DNA of 64,000 nucleotides. Origin: Thermoplasmata archaeon. Its GTDB lineage: Archaea > Thermoplasmatota > Thermoplasmata > Thermoplasmatales > Thermoplasmataceae. Where the stretch lies: contig JAJZXP010000387.1 in NCBI GenBank assembly GCA_021806345.1, positions 26,708 to 90,707 on the forward strand, written 5' to 3'. How positions within the stretch are numbered: position 1 is the first letter of the stretch; each line of letters opens with the position of its first letter. The notes beneath the pieces were generated by a model. That model ran no database searches. It saw only the letters and a program-made list of their open reading frames with translations, and had not been told where the DNA came from. Positions 35,086 to 43,779 of the stretch are shown here, one piece after another. The position numbers were made by a program, and so were the translations under genes.

Positions 35086-35346
35086 TTATTTTTTTAAATA
35101 GGGTATTCTCCTTATATCACCACATTTACCACATTTTAACACAACGTTGGAATTGCGGCATCTTAATGTCATTTTTTCATCATAAGGAGTTTTGCATTTT
35201 TTGCAGAAACTTCTCTTAATTTCCATAGGGAGTGTCAGGTCGAACCTTATGGAAATATTTTCCATCTGTCTTACAATCGTTGATTTGTCTATGTCATTAT
35301 CGGTGAAGAGAAGGTCATTTAAGTAATGTATTCGGCGTATTGCCAT
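35086..35346 (-). CDS. rnp4: RNase P protein component 4 (Rpp21/Rnp4)
   Basis: Zinc-ribbon protein subunit of archaeal RNase P, which trims tRNA 5' ends. After a helical N-terminal half comes the zinc ribbon: FCKKCKTPYD, then a strand with LRCRNSNVVLKC, and KCGDIRRIPYLKK, giving the Cys4 site. The basic loop and end are family features. A longer frame starts with TTG at 35376 (MLKNREKNKEM); I chose the ATG at 35346, giving 86 residues beginning MAIRRIHYLND, closer to homologues. The longer start remains possible, since RNase P subunits often have a helical start. Confidence 0.88.
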   Translation of the reverse strand: MAIRRIHYLNDLLFTDNDIDKSTIVRQMENISIRFDLTLPMEIKRSFCKKCKTPYDEKMTLRCRNSNVVLKCGKCGDIRRIPYLKK

Positions 35347-35412
35347 TTCCTTATTTTTTTCCCTATTTTTCAGCAAACAGATATAAGTCGAATGTTAATA
35401 TGCTTATTCCAT

Positions 35413-36165
35413 ATGATCAAACTTTTGGCATTGGATGTTGATGGAACGATAACAGAAGAAGATCAAACCATTGGAACAGAAACAATTGAAATGTTAAGAA
35501 ATATAAAAATGAAAGATCCATCTCTCCTGATGGCCCTTGTGAGTGGAAATGCTCTTCCAATATTGGTTGGAATTAGAAACACAATTGGTGTTGGGGACAT
35601 ATTGTTTGCAGAGAATGGGGGAATTATGTTCTCGTATCTGGATATGCCTGTTGAGAAGGTAAAATACATCGGTAAATACAAAGCCCTGACCATAGATCGG
35701 GGAAATATGAGAAATTTGTCCTGGACCTTAAAATTTTTCCAGAGGGATATTCCAGAGATTGAATTAAACAGAATAAAAGAAAAGTTTGAGATCGAGGAAT
35801 TCTTTACCAATAAGTGGAGAGACACGTCGCTAAGCATTAATGCAAGACCCCACGACATTGAAGCAATTTTAGATTTCGTCAAGGATGCAAAGATCCAAAA
35901 TAGTGGATATGCGCTCCACATTATGAACAAGGGGCAAGATAAGGGATTTGCAATAAGAAAAATTATAGAGTATACAGGAGTTAGAAAAGATCAAATTCTT
36001 GCATGTGGAGACGGAGGAAACGATATTGATATGTTCAAGAATGCAGAATTTAGTGGAACTCCAAAGAATGGATCAAAGGAAGCAAAATTAAATTGCAATT
36101 ATATTTCATCGTACTCCTATGGAAGAGGGCTCAAGGATATTCTGAACCATTATGGATTGATTTAA
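35413..36165 (+). CDS. Phosphoglycolate phosphatase (archaeal HAD type)
   Basis: HAD-superfamily hydrolase with a type II (Cof) cap, 250 residues; archaeal members dephosphorylate 2-phosphoglycolate. Catalytic motif I LALDVDGTITEED (nucleophile Asp and acid/base Asp), motif II VSGNALP, Lys in motif III region MNKGQDKGFA, motif IV ACGDGGNDIDMF. The ATG at 35413 gives MIKLLALDVDG, the normal start; the frame is open 87 bases further upstream but those residues do not fit. Its 3' end overlaps the dihydroorotase stop by four bases. Confidence 0.92.
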   Translation: MIKLLALDVDGTITEEDQTIGTETIEMLRNIKMKDPSLLMALVSGNALPILVGIRNTIGVGDILFAENGGIMFSYLDMPVEKVKYIGKYKALTIDRGNMRNLSWTLKFFQRDIPEIELNRIKEKFEIEEFFTNKWRDTSLSINARPHDIEAILDFVKDAKIQNSGYALHIMNKGQDKGFAIRKIIEYTGVRKDQILACGDGGNDIDMFKNAEFSGTPKNGSKEAKLNCNYISSYSYGRGLKDILNHYGLI

Positions 36166-37400
36166 GATTCAATGATCTTCCCACGGCACTCATCCACTAT
36201 TTCCCCATTAGCAACAATCTCTTCGCCGTGCAGATAGACTGATTCTGGAAAGACAACATTGAAGCCCTGAAATGGAGTCATAGTGTTTTTAGAATGCAGC
36301 ATTCTCTCGGTCAGTCTTTGAACATTTGAAAATTTTACAGATATAAAATCAGCAGAGAATCCAATCTTAATCTGGCCTTTGTTAATACCATACACTTCTG
36401 CAGGAACTTTTGCACCTTTATCCACCAATTTTTCCAGTGGAAGTATTTTGCTCTGAACTAGGGAGAGCATTAAGGGAATCCGTGTTTCAACCCCTATTAT
36501 TCCAGATTTCCCAAATTGAACACTCTCTTTATCACTTTCCAGATGCGGAGCGTGATCAGAGGAGAGAATGTCTATTTTTCCATCAAGGAAGGCTTGCAGG
36601 TTTCCCTCTGCAATTTTTTTGTCTCTGAGTGGAGGATTCACCTTTCCCAATGCACCTATGTCCATTTCATGATTTAGAAGCATATGATGCGGGGTTATTT
36701 CCTTCCTGGCCTTTTCACCTAAGATACCAAGATTATTCGTGTCGCTTATATGACCCACTATCTTTTTACGAGTATTTAAGTTCGAAATTATTTTTATTGC
36801 TTCAAGTTCACATTTAGATGGGCGATTCTCACAATGATCCCTCAAAGAAACTGTTTCTTTCTCTCTGTAAGTATCTAGACATTTTTGTAGCTCGGAGTGA
36901 AATAAAACAGGTTTTTCGCAGTTATTCAGAAAAGCATCGGTTAAATATTCCCCCCTAAACCCTATGCTATTTGTGCTTCCTCCCATAAAGATCTTAATGG
37001 ACGGTGATTCCTTAGCAATCAGATTTCCATTAAATCCGTCATACAGACTGTATAGACCATAATCTACGTACGATCGTCCCCTTATTACATCTCTTTTTCT
37101 GTAATACTGTTCATAATCTCTGATTGGAACAATATTGTTCGGCATATCAAATACTGTAGTTGTGCCACCGTGGACTGCAGCCAGGCTCCCACTTTTGAAA
37201 TCTTCTTTCTCAGTTTCTCCCGGATCTCGAAAATGAACATGGACATCAACGAATCCAGGTAAAATTGCACCTTCCAGTTCCTTTCCGTATGTCCCCTTTT
37301 TTTGTTTACTGATTTTCTTTATTATGCCATCTTCAGTTTCTATTATTAAATCCTGAAATTCGCCATTGTAGAAAAATCGACCTGAAAAAGTGCCGGTCAA
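36162..37400 (-). CDS. pyrC: Dihydroorotase
   Basis: Third step of pyrimidine synthesis; closes carbamoyl aspartate to dihydroorotate. 412 residues, type I (long form). Metal site FVDVHVHFRDPGETEKEDF (HxH and the substrate Arg), His of HSEL and HISDT, and the Asp of LSSDHAPHLES. The expected carboxylated Lys region is DFKSGS or nearby KIFMGGS. Last gene of the pyrD-pyrK-queE-pyrC cluster, two bases downstream of QueE. Confidence 0.94.
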   Translation of the reverse strand: MTGTFSGRFFYNGEFQDLIIETEDGIIKKISKQKKGTYGKELEGAILPGFVDVHVHFRDPGETEKEDFKSGSLAAVHGGTTTVFDMPNNIVPIRDYEQYYRKRDVIRGRSYVDYGLYSLYDGFNGNLIAKESPSIKIFMGGSTNSIGFRGEYLTDAFLNNCEKPVLFHSELQKCLDTYREKETVSLRDHCENRPSKCELEAIKIISNLNTRKKIVGHISDTNNLGILGEKARKEITPHHMLLNHEMDIGALGKVNPPLRDKKIAEGNLQAFLDGKIDILSSDHAPHLESDKESVQFGKSGIIGVETRIPLMLSLVQSKILPLEKLVDKGAKVPAEVYGINKGQIKIGFSADFISVKFSNVQRLTERMLHSKNTMTPFQGFNVVFPESVYLHGEEIVANGEIVDECRGKIIES

Positions 37401-37402
37401 AT

Positions 37403-38032
37403 TCAGACACCCCTTTTATCGCCAAAGATGTATTTATGTTCTTGTAGCATAAGCCTTACGTCTAGCCTTAACTTCAATATTTCACTGGCCAACCATTGGG
37501 ATGCTGTTCCCCAAGTAGGCTGAAATACTATACTGCATTCTGGTCTGTGATCTTCCAGAAATTTAACAGCATATTGTAGATCTGTCTGATCCTGAATTAC
37601 AAATTTAATATAATCGGTATCTCTTAAAAAATTCAAATTCGAAAGTTTAGTGCTCCCATGCTCTCCTGAAGATGGGCACTTTATATCCATGTCTATTACT
37701 GTCTCTTTTATTTTTACCACTTTGGATATGTCCAGAGAACCTCCCGTTTCGAGCAATATATGTTTACCTCCTTCAGTTACTCTGTTCATATATTCAACAG
37801 CCTCTCTTTGAAGCATTGGTTCACCCCCTGTCAAGCAAATCCATTTTTCCCAAACTTCCAGAGCTTCCATAACAAGAAAGTCCAGCTTTTCATCTGTCCC
37901 TCCTGAAAAAGAGTAGGTTGTGTCACACCATCTGCATCTAAGATTACATAAATTTGTTCGTACAAAATACATGGGCACTCCACTCATCAAGCCTTCCCCC
38001 TGTATGCTATGAAATTTTTCAGTTATCAACAT
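37403..38032 (-). CDS. queE: 7-carboxy-7-deazaguanine synthase (QueE)
   Basis: Radical SAM enzyme that makes 7-carboxy-7-deazaguanine on the way to preQ0, the base later turned into archaeosine. 209 residues from the ATG at 38032. The substrate and cluster region FHSIQGEGLMSG comes first, then the 4Fe-4S motif CNLRCRWC (CxxxCxxC) and TYSFSGG; TGGEPMLQ is the SAM-binding GGE motif. The frame is open to 38083, but that would overlap PyrK and add residues not seen in the family. It sits inside a pyrimidine operon, an unrelated pathway, while ArcS lies at 19091-20671. Confidence 0.9.
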   Translation of the reverse strand: MLITEKFHSIQGEGLMSGVPMYFVRTNLCNLRCRWCDTTYSFSGGTDEKLDFLVMEALEVWEKWICLTGGEPMLQREAVEYMNRVTEGGKHILLETGGSLDISKVVKIKETVIDMDIKCPSSGEHGSTKLSNLNFLRDTDYIKFVIQDQTDLQYAVKFLEDHRPECSIVFQPTWGTASQWLASEILKLRLDVRLMLQEHKYIFGDKRGV

Positions 38033-38036
38033 ATTT

Positions 38037-38783
38037 TCAGACCTTAATCCTCTTTCCTGATGCCAGCAATTTAGTGTTTCCAAATTCAGTCATTGTTTTT
38101 ACCGTTTCCATATCAAATGTAGGCCCATCTCTGCATACCTGAAATCCGTTGATTGAACATGAATCACAGATTCCTATTCCACATTTCATACTTCTTTCCA
38201 ATGAAAATTCAATAGGGTAATTACTCTCCTTCAGTTTATCAAATATGGATTTCATCATCTTTTCAGGTCCGCACACATAGATTCTTTCAAACTGCGAAAG
38301 ATCTACGTGATCAATGCCTGCCGTTACTACTCCTTTATATCCTTTGCTTCCGTCCTCAGTCACTGCAATGAATTTTTCTTTGCCAAATTCTCTTTCAAAT
38401 AGCAATTCGTCGGAACTTCGAGCAGCAACGATTCCTGTAGTTTCGGAATCTATCAGTGGACGCATTGATGCAATCCCCGATCCTCCACCTATAAGTAATT
38501 TGTTTCCCTTGATTCTTTTAAACGGTTTTCCATAGGGTCCCCTGATGAATATCTTATCGCCGTTTTCAAAGGAGCTCAGTTTTTTTGTACTTTCTCCATA
38601 AGCTTTTACTGTGATACATTTCAGATCATCAGTAAGAGATAATGACATTGGCACTTCTCCAAGCCCAGGAACCCAAATCATGACAAACTGTCCTGGTTCC
38701 ACTAATTTATCCCACTTAAAGTAAAGGGAAACTACAGTGGGTGTTTCCCTTTCAGTTTTGACAATTTCAACGATTTCCATCAT
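38037..38783 (-). CDS. pyrK: Dihydroorotate dehydrogenase electron-transfer subunit (PyrK)
   Basis: FAD and 2Fe-2S protein that passes electrons from dihydroorotate dehydrogenase to NAD. 248 residues. FAD-binding PMSLSLTDD and IRGPYGKPF, NAD-binding GGGSGIASMRPLI, CGPEKMM, and the cluster motif CGIGICDSCSINGFQVC with four Cys in the usual CxxxxCxxC...C order. It overlaps the PyrD stop by four bases and is followed after four bases by QueE. Confidence 0.93.
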   Translation of the reverse strand: MMEIVEIVKTERETPTVVSLYFKWDKLVEPGQFVMIWVPGLGEVPMSLSLTDDLKCITVKAYGESTKKLSSFENGDKIFIRGPYGKPFKRIKGNKLLIGGGSGIASMRPLIDSETTGIVAARSSDELLFEREFGKEKFIAVTEDGSKGYKGVVTAGIDHVDLSQFERIYVCGPEKMMKSIFDKLKESNYPIEFSLERSMKCGIGICDSCSINGFQVCRDGPTFDMETVKTMTEFGNTKLLASGKRIKV

Positions 38784-39682
38784 CTGACCGCAACTCCAAC
38801 CAACTCTTTTAGTGATTTAATTCCACTCTCCTTCATGTATTGCCTTATTCCCTCCTCTACCTGGGCGAACACATTTCTTCCATACTTAATCAACGCCGTA
38901 CCTATCTCGTACGCGTTTGCCCCCGCCATGATGTATTCCAGGGCATCTCTTGAATTTTCTATCCCGCCAACTCCCAATATATCTATGTCCATTTCCTTTC
39001 TGATTTCATAAACCAATCTCAAACCTATTGGCTTTATTGATGATCCTGAAATTCCTCCATAGACATTGGTAAGAACAGGTTGCTTTGCCTCGACACTTAT
39101 GGCCATCCCCCTGACTGTGTTGATAAGAACCAGTGCATCAGAATCTGAAGCTGCGGAGGCAATTTCATTAATAGATGTTACATTTGGACTCAATTTGCTC
39201 CATATGGGAATTTTTAAGGAACCTTTTAATTCACTGATTATTTTTTTAACCAGAACAGGATCGCTTCCAACCTCAGAACCAAAGCCTTTAACGTGTGGAC
39301 AGGATAGATTCAACTCAATGGCCTCTACTCCATAATCCTGCATTTGAAGCGCGAGTTTCAAAAAGTCTTTCGGAGAATTGGCAAATATGCTGCCAATAAT
39401 TATAGCACCGTCCCTCCTGGCAATTGAAATTTCATTTCCATACTCATTTATACCGGGATTGGGGAGTCCCATAGCATTTAGCATCCAACCGTCACCCTCA
39501 GCAACAACCGGTGGATAATATCCATTCCTTTCTTCTAATCCAATGGACTTGGTAACAACCGCTCCTGCACCCTCCTCGAAAATTCGTTTCATTGTGTATC
39601 CATTTTCATCCAGTATCCCCGACGCGAGAATGCCAGGAGAATCTAAACTAACCCCCCCTACTTTGACCGGTAGCTTTTTCAT
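38780..39682 (-). CDS. pyrD: Dihydroorotate dehydrogenase, type 1B catalytic subunit
   Basis: FMN enzyme of pyrimidine synthesis, 300 residues. N-terminal SPGILASGIL, substrate motif NAMGLPNPG, catalytic-base Cys in ELNLSCPHV, FMN site LINTVRGMAIS and GVGGIENSRDALEYIMAGA. Its adjacent PyrK partner confirms class 1B. First gene of the four-gene minus-strand cluster; no strong TATA is clear between 39683 and 39745. Confidence 0.95.
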   Translation of the reverse strand: MKKLPVKVGGVSLDSPGILASGILDENGYTMKRIFEEGAGAVVTKSIGLEERNGYYPPVVAEGDGWMLNAMGLPNPGINEYGNEISIARRDGAIIIGSIFANSPKDFLKLALQMQDYGVEAIELNLSCPHVKGFGSEVGSDPVLVKKIISELKGSLKIPIWSKLSPNVTSINEIASAASDSDALVLINTVRGMAISVEAKQPVLTNVYGGISGSSIKPIGLRLVYEIRKEMDIDILGVGGIENSRDALEYIMAGANAYEIGTALIKYGRNVFAQVEEGIRQYMKESGIKSLKELVGVAVR

Positions 39683-39745
39683 TGATTATCCCTGCAATAT
39701 GTAACTGCGATATTTTACAGTTTCATTCTCTTCGTTGAAAAATCA

Positions 39746-40225
39746 TTAGCAATCTTCTTTGAGTTCAGATGGAAAACCCTCAAGGGATATTATATTTGGA
39801 CCCTGTTCCATAAACGGTCCGTAATAGAAGAACACTCCAGGTATATCATATGTCTTGCAGGAAAGGTACATATTTCCAGTCAGTGAGTGAAATAGGATCG
39901 CGTTTTGTTCAGATTTGCATTTCATTATAATCTCCTCAGTTATGTCTAAAAACCTCTGAATTGTCTTAACTTCCAGTTTATCGTTTATAACAACTCTTGA
40001 AGCACCCGAAATAATGATATCTACCAGATCATTCTCACTATTTGGGTACGCCATTAGGGTAAATTCTATGTATTTCGACAATTCGTTGTATAACTTGAAA
40101 TTAAAATGGCCATTGAGTATAGCATCAACATCAATCACAAATGCCTCATCAAACGGTACCGAAGCCAATTCGTCCATACTCTTAAAATCAACAAGTTTTC
40201 CGTGGGATATAAGAAGGCATTTCAC
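39746..40225 (-). CDS. Hypothetical protein, possibly HisA-like barrel fragment (159 aa)
   Basis: No confident family. Short strand-helix units (FVIDVDAILNG, EFTLMAYPNSENDLVDII, SGASRVVINDK, ILFHSL) resemble the HisA-related beta/alpha-barrel proteins of archaea, where a DxDAI-like motif and a VxG-type strand occur, but the protein is shorter than a full barrel (about 230). Two cysteines in the middle and one at the C-terminus. It lies upstream of the pyr cluster in the same direction with about 60 bases between, so it may share a promoter with it. Truncation or independent small fold are both possible. Confidence 0.55.
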   Translation of the reverse strand: MKCLLISHGKLVDFKSMDELASVPFDEAFVIDVDAILNGHFNFKLYNELSKYIEFTLMAYPNSENDLVDIIISGASRVVINDKLEVKTIQRFLDITEEIIMKCKSEQNAILFHSLTGNMYLSCKTYDIPGVFFYYGPFMEQGPNIISLEGFPSELKEDC

Positions 40226-40293
40226 AGTTATCGATTGAAATCTATTTCATAACCTTTACCAAAAAAATCCTCTTTTGGTACAATATAGTGCTA

Positions 40294-40334
40294 TTTATAT
40301 CACAGGCATGACGGGAAAGTATTTTTTATATCAC
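40294..40334 (+). promoter_or_regulatory. Direct repeats and TATA box upstream of the stress-protein gene
   Basis: TTTATATCAC occurs at 40294-40303 and again at 40325-40334, 31 bases apart (about three turns of DNA). A third weaker copy (ACTATATCAT) runs into the start codon. The second copy overlaps the TATA position (15-27 bases upstream of the ATG at 40349), so a regulator could bind the same face at two sites. Confidence 0.4.
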
Positions 40335-40348
40335 TGTAATACTATATC

Positions 40349-41158
40349 ATGCAAGACCAGATTTCTTCGTTTTACGCGAAAACTGACAGAATTCTGGTGC
40401 CAATGGCCAAGGGTGAAAGCTCTCGCATGGCACTTAATATTGCAACAGACTTGGCAAGGGTTTTGAACTCCGAAATTACTGCCCTTACCGTTAAGGATGA
40501 AGTTAGGGAAGTCACTTGGAGCGACAAGGTTGCAGTAGTAATGACAGCCTATAGGGAGTTTAGGGACAAGGGATTAAAAATCATACCGAAAATTCAAAGC
40601 GCAAGAAATGTAAAGGCAGGGATAGTTTTCGAAGCTAATTCCAAAAATTATGATCTTGTACTTATGAGTTCCAGGGCTAGAAACGGGGTTTCCAGTTCTT
40701 CTCTTGGCGGAGTAAGCGAATACGTTTTGAAACATTCAAAAAATACAACTGCTGTAATTTCCCTGAAAGGAAGCAAGTATCCATACAAGAATATATTTAT
40801 TCCCATGAGTGAAAGATTAAACTCGAGAAAATCTGTCTATCTTGGAGCAGTTCTTGCAAAGGTTTTTGGAGCAAAGTTTGTACTTTGTGATGCACGATCA
40901 TATGATAAGAAAAAATTACACGGATTCAAAACAATTATGAATTCTGAAATTTGGAGAGAGCTTAATATCGACTACAAGTTAATTGAGTTGCCACAGGGTG
41001 ATATGAAGGAAGAGATTCTAAATGCAATAAGTTCCGGGGGTTCAGACCTATTAGTTCTTGGAATCAGACCGGACAGATATTCAAATGTAAGGGTAAACTC
41101 AGAAATTAAGAAGTTGATAAGGGAGACAAATGTTGATACCCTTTTAATTAAGAGATGA
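40349..41158 (+). CDS. Universal stress protein, tandem UspA domains
   Basis: 269 residues with two Usp alpha/beta domains. First: ILVPMAKGESSRMALNIA at about residues 15-32, nucleotide-binding loop LMSSRARNGVSSSSLGGVSEYV. Second: IFIPMSERLNSRKSVYLGAVLA and LLVLGIRPDRYSNVRVNSEI; the second loop lacks the Gly-rich pattern, so only the first domain may bind nucleotide. Usp domains also occur in the KdpD sensor; this gene is convergent with kdpC, overlapping by 15 bases, and no KdpD/KdpE is visible, so a role in sensing for the Kdp system is a reasonable guess. Confidence 0.85.
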   Translation: MQDQISSFYAKTDRILVPMAKGESSRMALNIATDLARVLNSEITALTVKDEVREVTWSDKVAVVMTAYREFRDKGLKIIPKIQSARNVKAGIVFEANSKNYDLVLMSSRARNGVSSSSLGGVSEYVLKHSKNTTAVISLKGSKYPYKNIFIPMSERLNSRKSVYLGAVLAKVFGAKFVLCDARSYDKKKLHGFKTIMNSEIWRELNIDYKLIELPQGDMKEEILNAISSGGSDLLVLGIRPDRYSNVRVNSEIKKLIRETNVDTLLIKR

Positions 41159-41794
41159 ACTGGACATTATTCCCTTGCTAATCAAAATGTTTATTATATT
41201 TACATCTAGGTACATAACATTAACATAATATGATCCAAAAATTGGAAAATTCTGCTTTACAGTTGTGTTTATCAAGTTACAAAGTGTCTGGTTAATATTC
41301 CCAAGACTCTTTCCCTTACTTTTGGCAAGATTTGATAGTGCTGCTGAAACTCTAGGTTCCTCAAGTAAAGCTCCGCTTAAGGGAATATTTGGATCTAACC
41401 CAGAAGCTGAATCCATCACAAGTTCACCCGGAATCTGTGACAGAGTAATATTGGGATTCATTGCACAGAAATTCTTAAGGCTCTTGATTGTCAGGTTCAG
41501 GGACGCATTGGTGTTAATTGCACAACACTGGGCGCCAGAGGTTGTTTGGTTGTAATCAGTCGCTGATGGTCTTGGCTGGAAAAAAATAGAACTGTTGAAT
41601 GCTTGAGCCAACAGATAACTTCCGTAGATCTTTCCATCAATATTAATCTGGCTTCCATTGGCACCAAATTTATCCACATTTTCTGCAACCAGAGCTGTGG
41701 CGGTTGGTATAACAACGCCAAGTAAGAACATTGTCACTAATGCGAGTACAACCGACGTTCTGATAAATTTTGTAAGCTTCAATTTTTCTACCAA
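41144..41794 (-). CDS. kdpC: Potassium-transporting ATPase subunit C
   Basis: Single-span subunit of the Kdp high-affinity potassium pump that aids nucleotide binding to KdpB. 216 residues. One N-terminal membrane helix (VLALVTMFLLGVVIPTATAL). KdpC landmarks: SYLLAQAFNSSIFFQPRPSATDYN, SASGLDPNIPLSGALLEEPRV. Rich in Asn and Ser with sequons, and a cysteine pair (QCCAIN) plus further cysteines in the insertion, unlike bacterial KdpC. Overlaps the KdpB stop by seven bases; its end overlaps the stress-protein gene. Confidence 0.93.
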   Translation of the reverse strand: MVEKLKLTKFIRTSVVLALVTMFLLGVVIPTATALVAENVDKFGANGSQINIDGKIYGSYLLAQAFNSSIFFQPRPSATDYNQTTSGAQCCAINTNASLNLTIKSLKNFCAMNPNITLSQIPGELVMDSASGLDPNIPLSGALLEEPRVSAALSNLAKSKGKSLGNINQTLCNLINTTVKQNFPIFGSYYVNVMYLDVNIINILISKGIMSSSSLN

Positions 41795-43779
41795 AGTATG
41801 CCCGCCCCCAATAAAATATAGTAAATCGCTCCTATTGCTAGGAAGGGAAGAACAACCCCCCCAAATCCATATATCATTATATTTCTCCTCAGCAGTTGAT
41901 CAACGCTTGAAGGCCTAAATCTTACACCTCTGAGTGCTAGTGGTATTAACAGGGGAATGATGATGGTGTTGAAAATCAGCGCAGAAGTTATTGCAAGTAA
42001 AGGATCTGTGAATCCAAGTATATTTATGAAGGCAAGTGCCGGGAATCCGTAAAAAATGGCAGGAATGATTACAAAATATTTTGAAATGTCGTTTGCAAGG
42101 CTAAATGTAGTCAGTGATCCTCTTGTTATCAGGATTTGTTTTCCTAAAAATATTACGTCCATAAGCTTTGTTGGATCATTGTCAACATCAATCATGTTTG
42201 CTGCATCTTTGGCTGCCTGGGTACCGCTGTTCATTGCAAGACCAACATCCGCAAGCGCAAGTGCCGGTGCATCATTTGTACCATCCCCAACCATGGCTAC
42301 CATCCTTTGAAGGTTTTTCTCGGATTGAACCTTATTGTACTTATCCTGCGGCTTGCTGTTTGCGACGAATTCATCCAGTCCAGCCTCTCTCGAAATGTAT
42401 TCTGCTGTTAACTCATTATCCCCAGTGCACATGACCGTTTTAATATTCATGGTCTTCATCGAGATAATTCTGTCACTGATCCATGGCTTAATAATATCAT
42501 TAAATTCAATTGCTCCAAGAATTTTGTCATCTTCCGACAGCACCATTGCAGTCCCGCCCCTGCTGGAAATTTCGGCACATATGGCCTCAACAAGGTTGTC
42601 TTTTGATCCAACCATTGACCAGATTGCATTTTGTGATCCCTTAAGATATTTCTTTCCATTATACTTGAGTCCACTAAATTTTGTTTCTGAGGAAAAGGGG
42701 ATAAACTCTGCTCCGGACAGGTCAAAATCCTTAAACTCTGATCCCTGCTTTTTCAGAAGATTTACAACAGATATACCTTCTCTGGTTTCATCCATGGCTG
42801 AACTCAAAAATGCACACTGGAAAAGTCTTTCTTCTGAAACATTGGCTGCGGGATAGACTTTAGATGCGTCTCTTTCACCCATAGTAATTGTTCCTGTTTT
42901 GTCAAGTATGATCGTATCTATATCTCCAGCGTTTTCAACAGCCCTTCCACTTTTTGCAATTATATTGAATTGCGAAACCTTATTAATGGCAGCTATCCCC
43001 AAGGCCGGTAACAGAGCACCTATCGTGGTTGGAATCAGTGCTATGAGAAGAACCACAAGCACAACAATATTCACATTAATGTTGAGAAAGTTTCCGACCG
43101 TCAGGACCGATGAAGTTATGGAAATAAAAACCAGAGTCAATCCCGATATTAAAACCAGGAGTGCTATTTCATTCGGTGTCTTTTTTCTCACCGATCCTTC
43201 AACCATTTCTATCATTTTGTCAAGAAAAGTTTCCCCTGGATTTGCAGTTATCCTTATTTTGATACTTTTGTCTAGAAAAGTTGTGGATCCAGTTACACTG
43301 TCACCCACAGTCTTAAAAACAGCTTTTGATTCCCCTGTGATCGCAGATTCATTGAAATAGCCATTCCCTTCAATAATTTCCCCGTCAGTTGGAACGCTTT
43401 CATTTTTTTTCACCAGGACAACCATTCCCTTTCTCAATTCATTTGAATCTATTTCGGTTTCGGTTCCCTGATCCAGTACTCTTCCTTTTATCTCCCTCTT
43501 CATTTTTCGCAACGATGCGGTAATATTCCTGCTCTTTCCCTCTGCAAGTGATTGCGCAAGATTTGAAAAGAATATTGTGAGAAAGAGAAGTACTAAAACA
43601 GAAATGTAAAATGAAACGTATGAGTTGCTCATTGCTAAATCATACTGTTTATGGAGAGCAATGAAATAAATGGAAAGGAGAAGAGATATCTCAGTAACTA
43701 ACATCACTGGATTATGCCATAGCTTTCTAGGATCAAATTCCTTTAAGGCATTAAGCATTGCTTCAGCATACTGGTTCAC
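41788..43779 (-). CDS. kdpB: Potassium-transporting P-type ATPase subunit B
   Basis: ATP-hydrolysing subunit, 663 residues, P-type ATPase. Actuator ITGESKAV, phosphorylation site LDKTGTITMG (Asp of DKTGT), nucleotide domain including KGSQNAIW, and hinge MVGDGTNDAPALALADVGLAM. Membrane helices follow the KdpB pattern, with ALLPALGIAAINKVSQ near the phosphorylation site. Start overlaps the KdpA stop by four bases. Translationally coupled to KdpA and KdpC. Confidence 0.96.
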   Translation of the reverse strand: MNQYAEAMLNALKEFDPRKLWHNPVMLVTEISLLLSIYFIALHKQYDLAMSNSYVSFYISVLVLLFLTIFFSNLAQSLAEGKSRNITASLRKMKREIKGRVLDQGTETEIDSNELRKGMVVLVKKNESVPTDGEIIEGNGYFNESAITGESKAVFKTVGDSVTGSTTFLDKSIKIRITANPGETFLDKMIEMVEGSVRKKTPNEIALLVLISGLTLVFISITSSVLTVGNFLNINVNIVVLVVLLIALIPTTIGALLPALGIAAINKVSQFNIIAKSGRAVENAGDIDTIILDKTGTITMGERDASKVYPAANVSEERLFQCAFLSSAMDETREGISVVNLLKKQGSEFKDFDLSGAEFIPFSSETKFSGLKYNGKKYLKGSQNAIWSMVGSKDNLVEAICAEISSRGGTAMVLSEDDKILGAIEFNDIIKPWISDRIISMKTMNIKTVMCTGDNELTAEYISREAGLDEFVANSKPQDKYNKVQSEKNLQRMVAMVGDGTNDAPALALADVGLAMNSGTQAAKDAANMIDVDNDPTKLMDVIFLGKQILITRGSLTTFSLANDISKYFVIIPAIFYGFPALAFINILGFTDPLLAITSALIFNTIIIPLLIPLALRGVRFRPSSVDQLLRRNIMIYGFGGVVLPFLAIGAIYYILLGAGILW

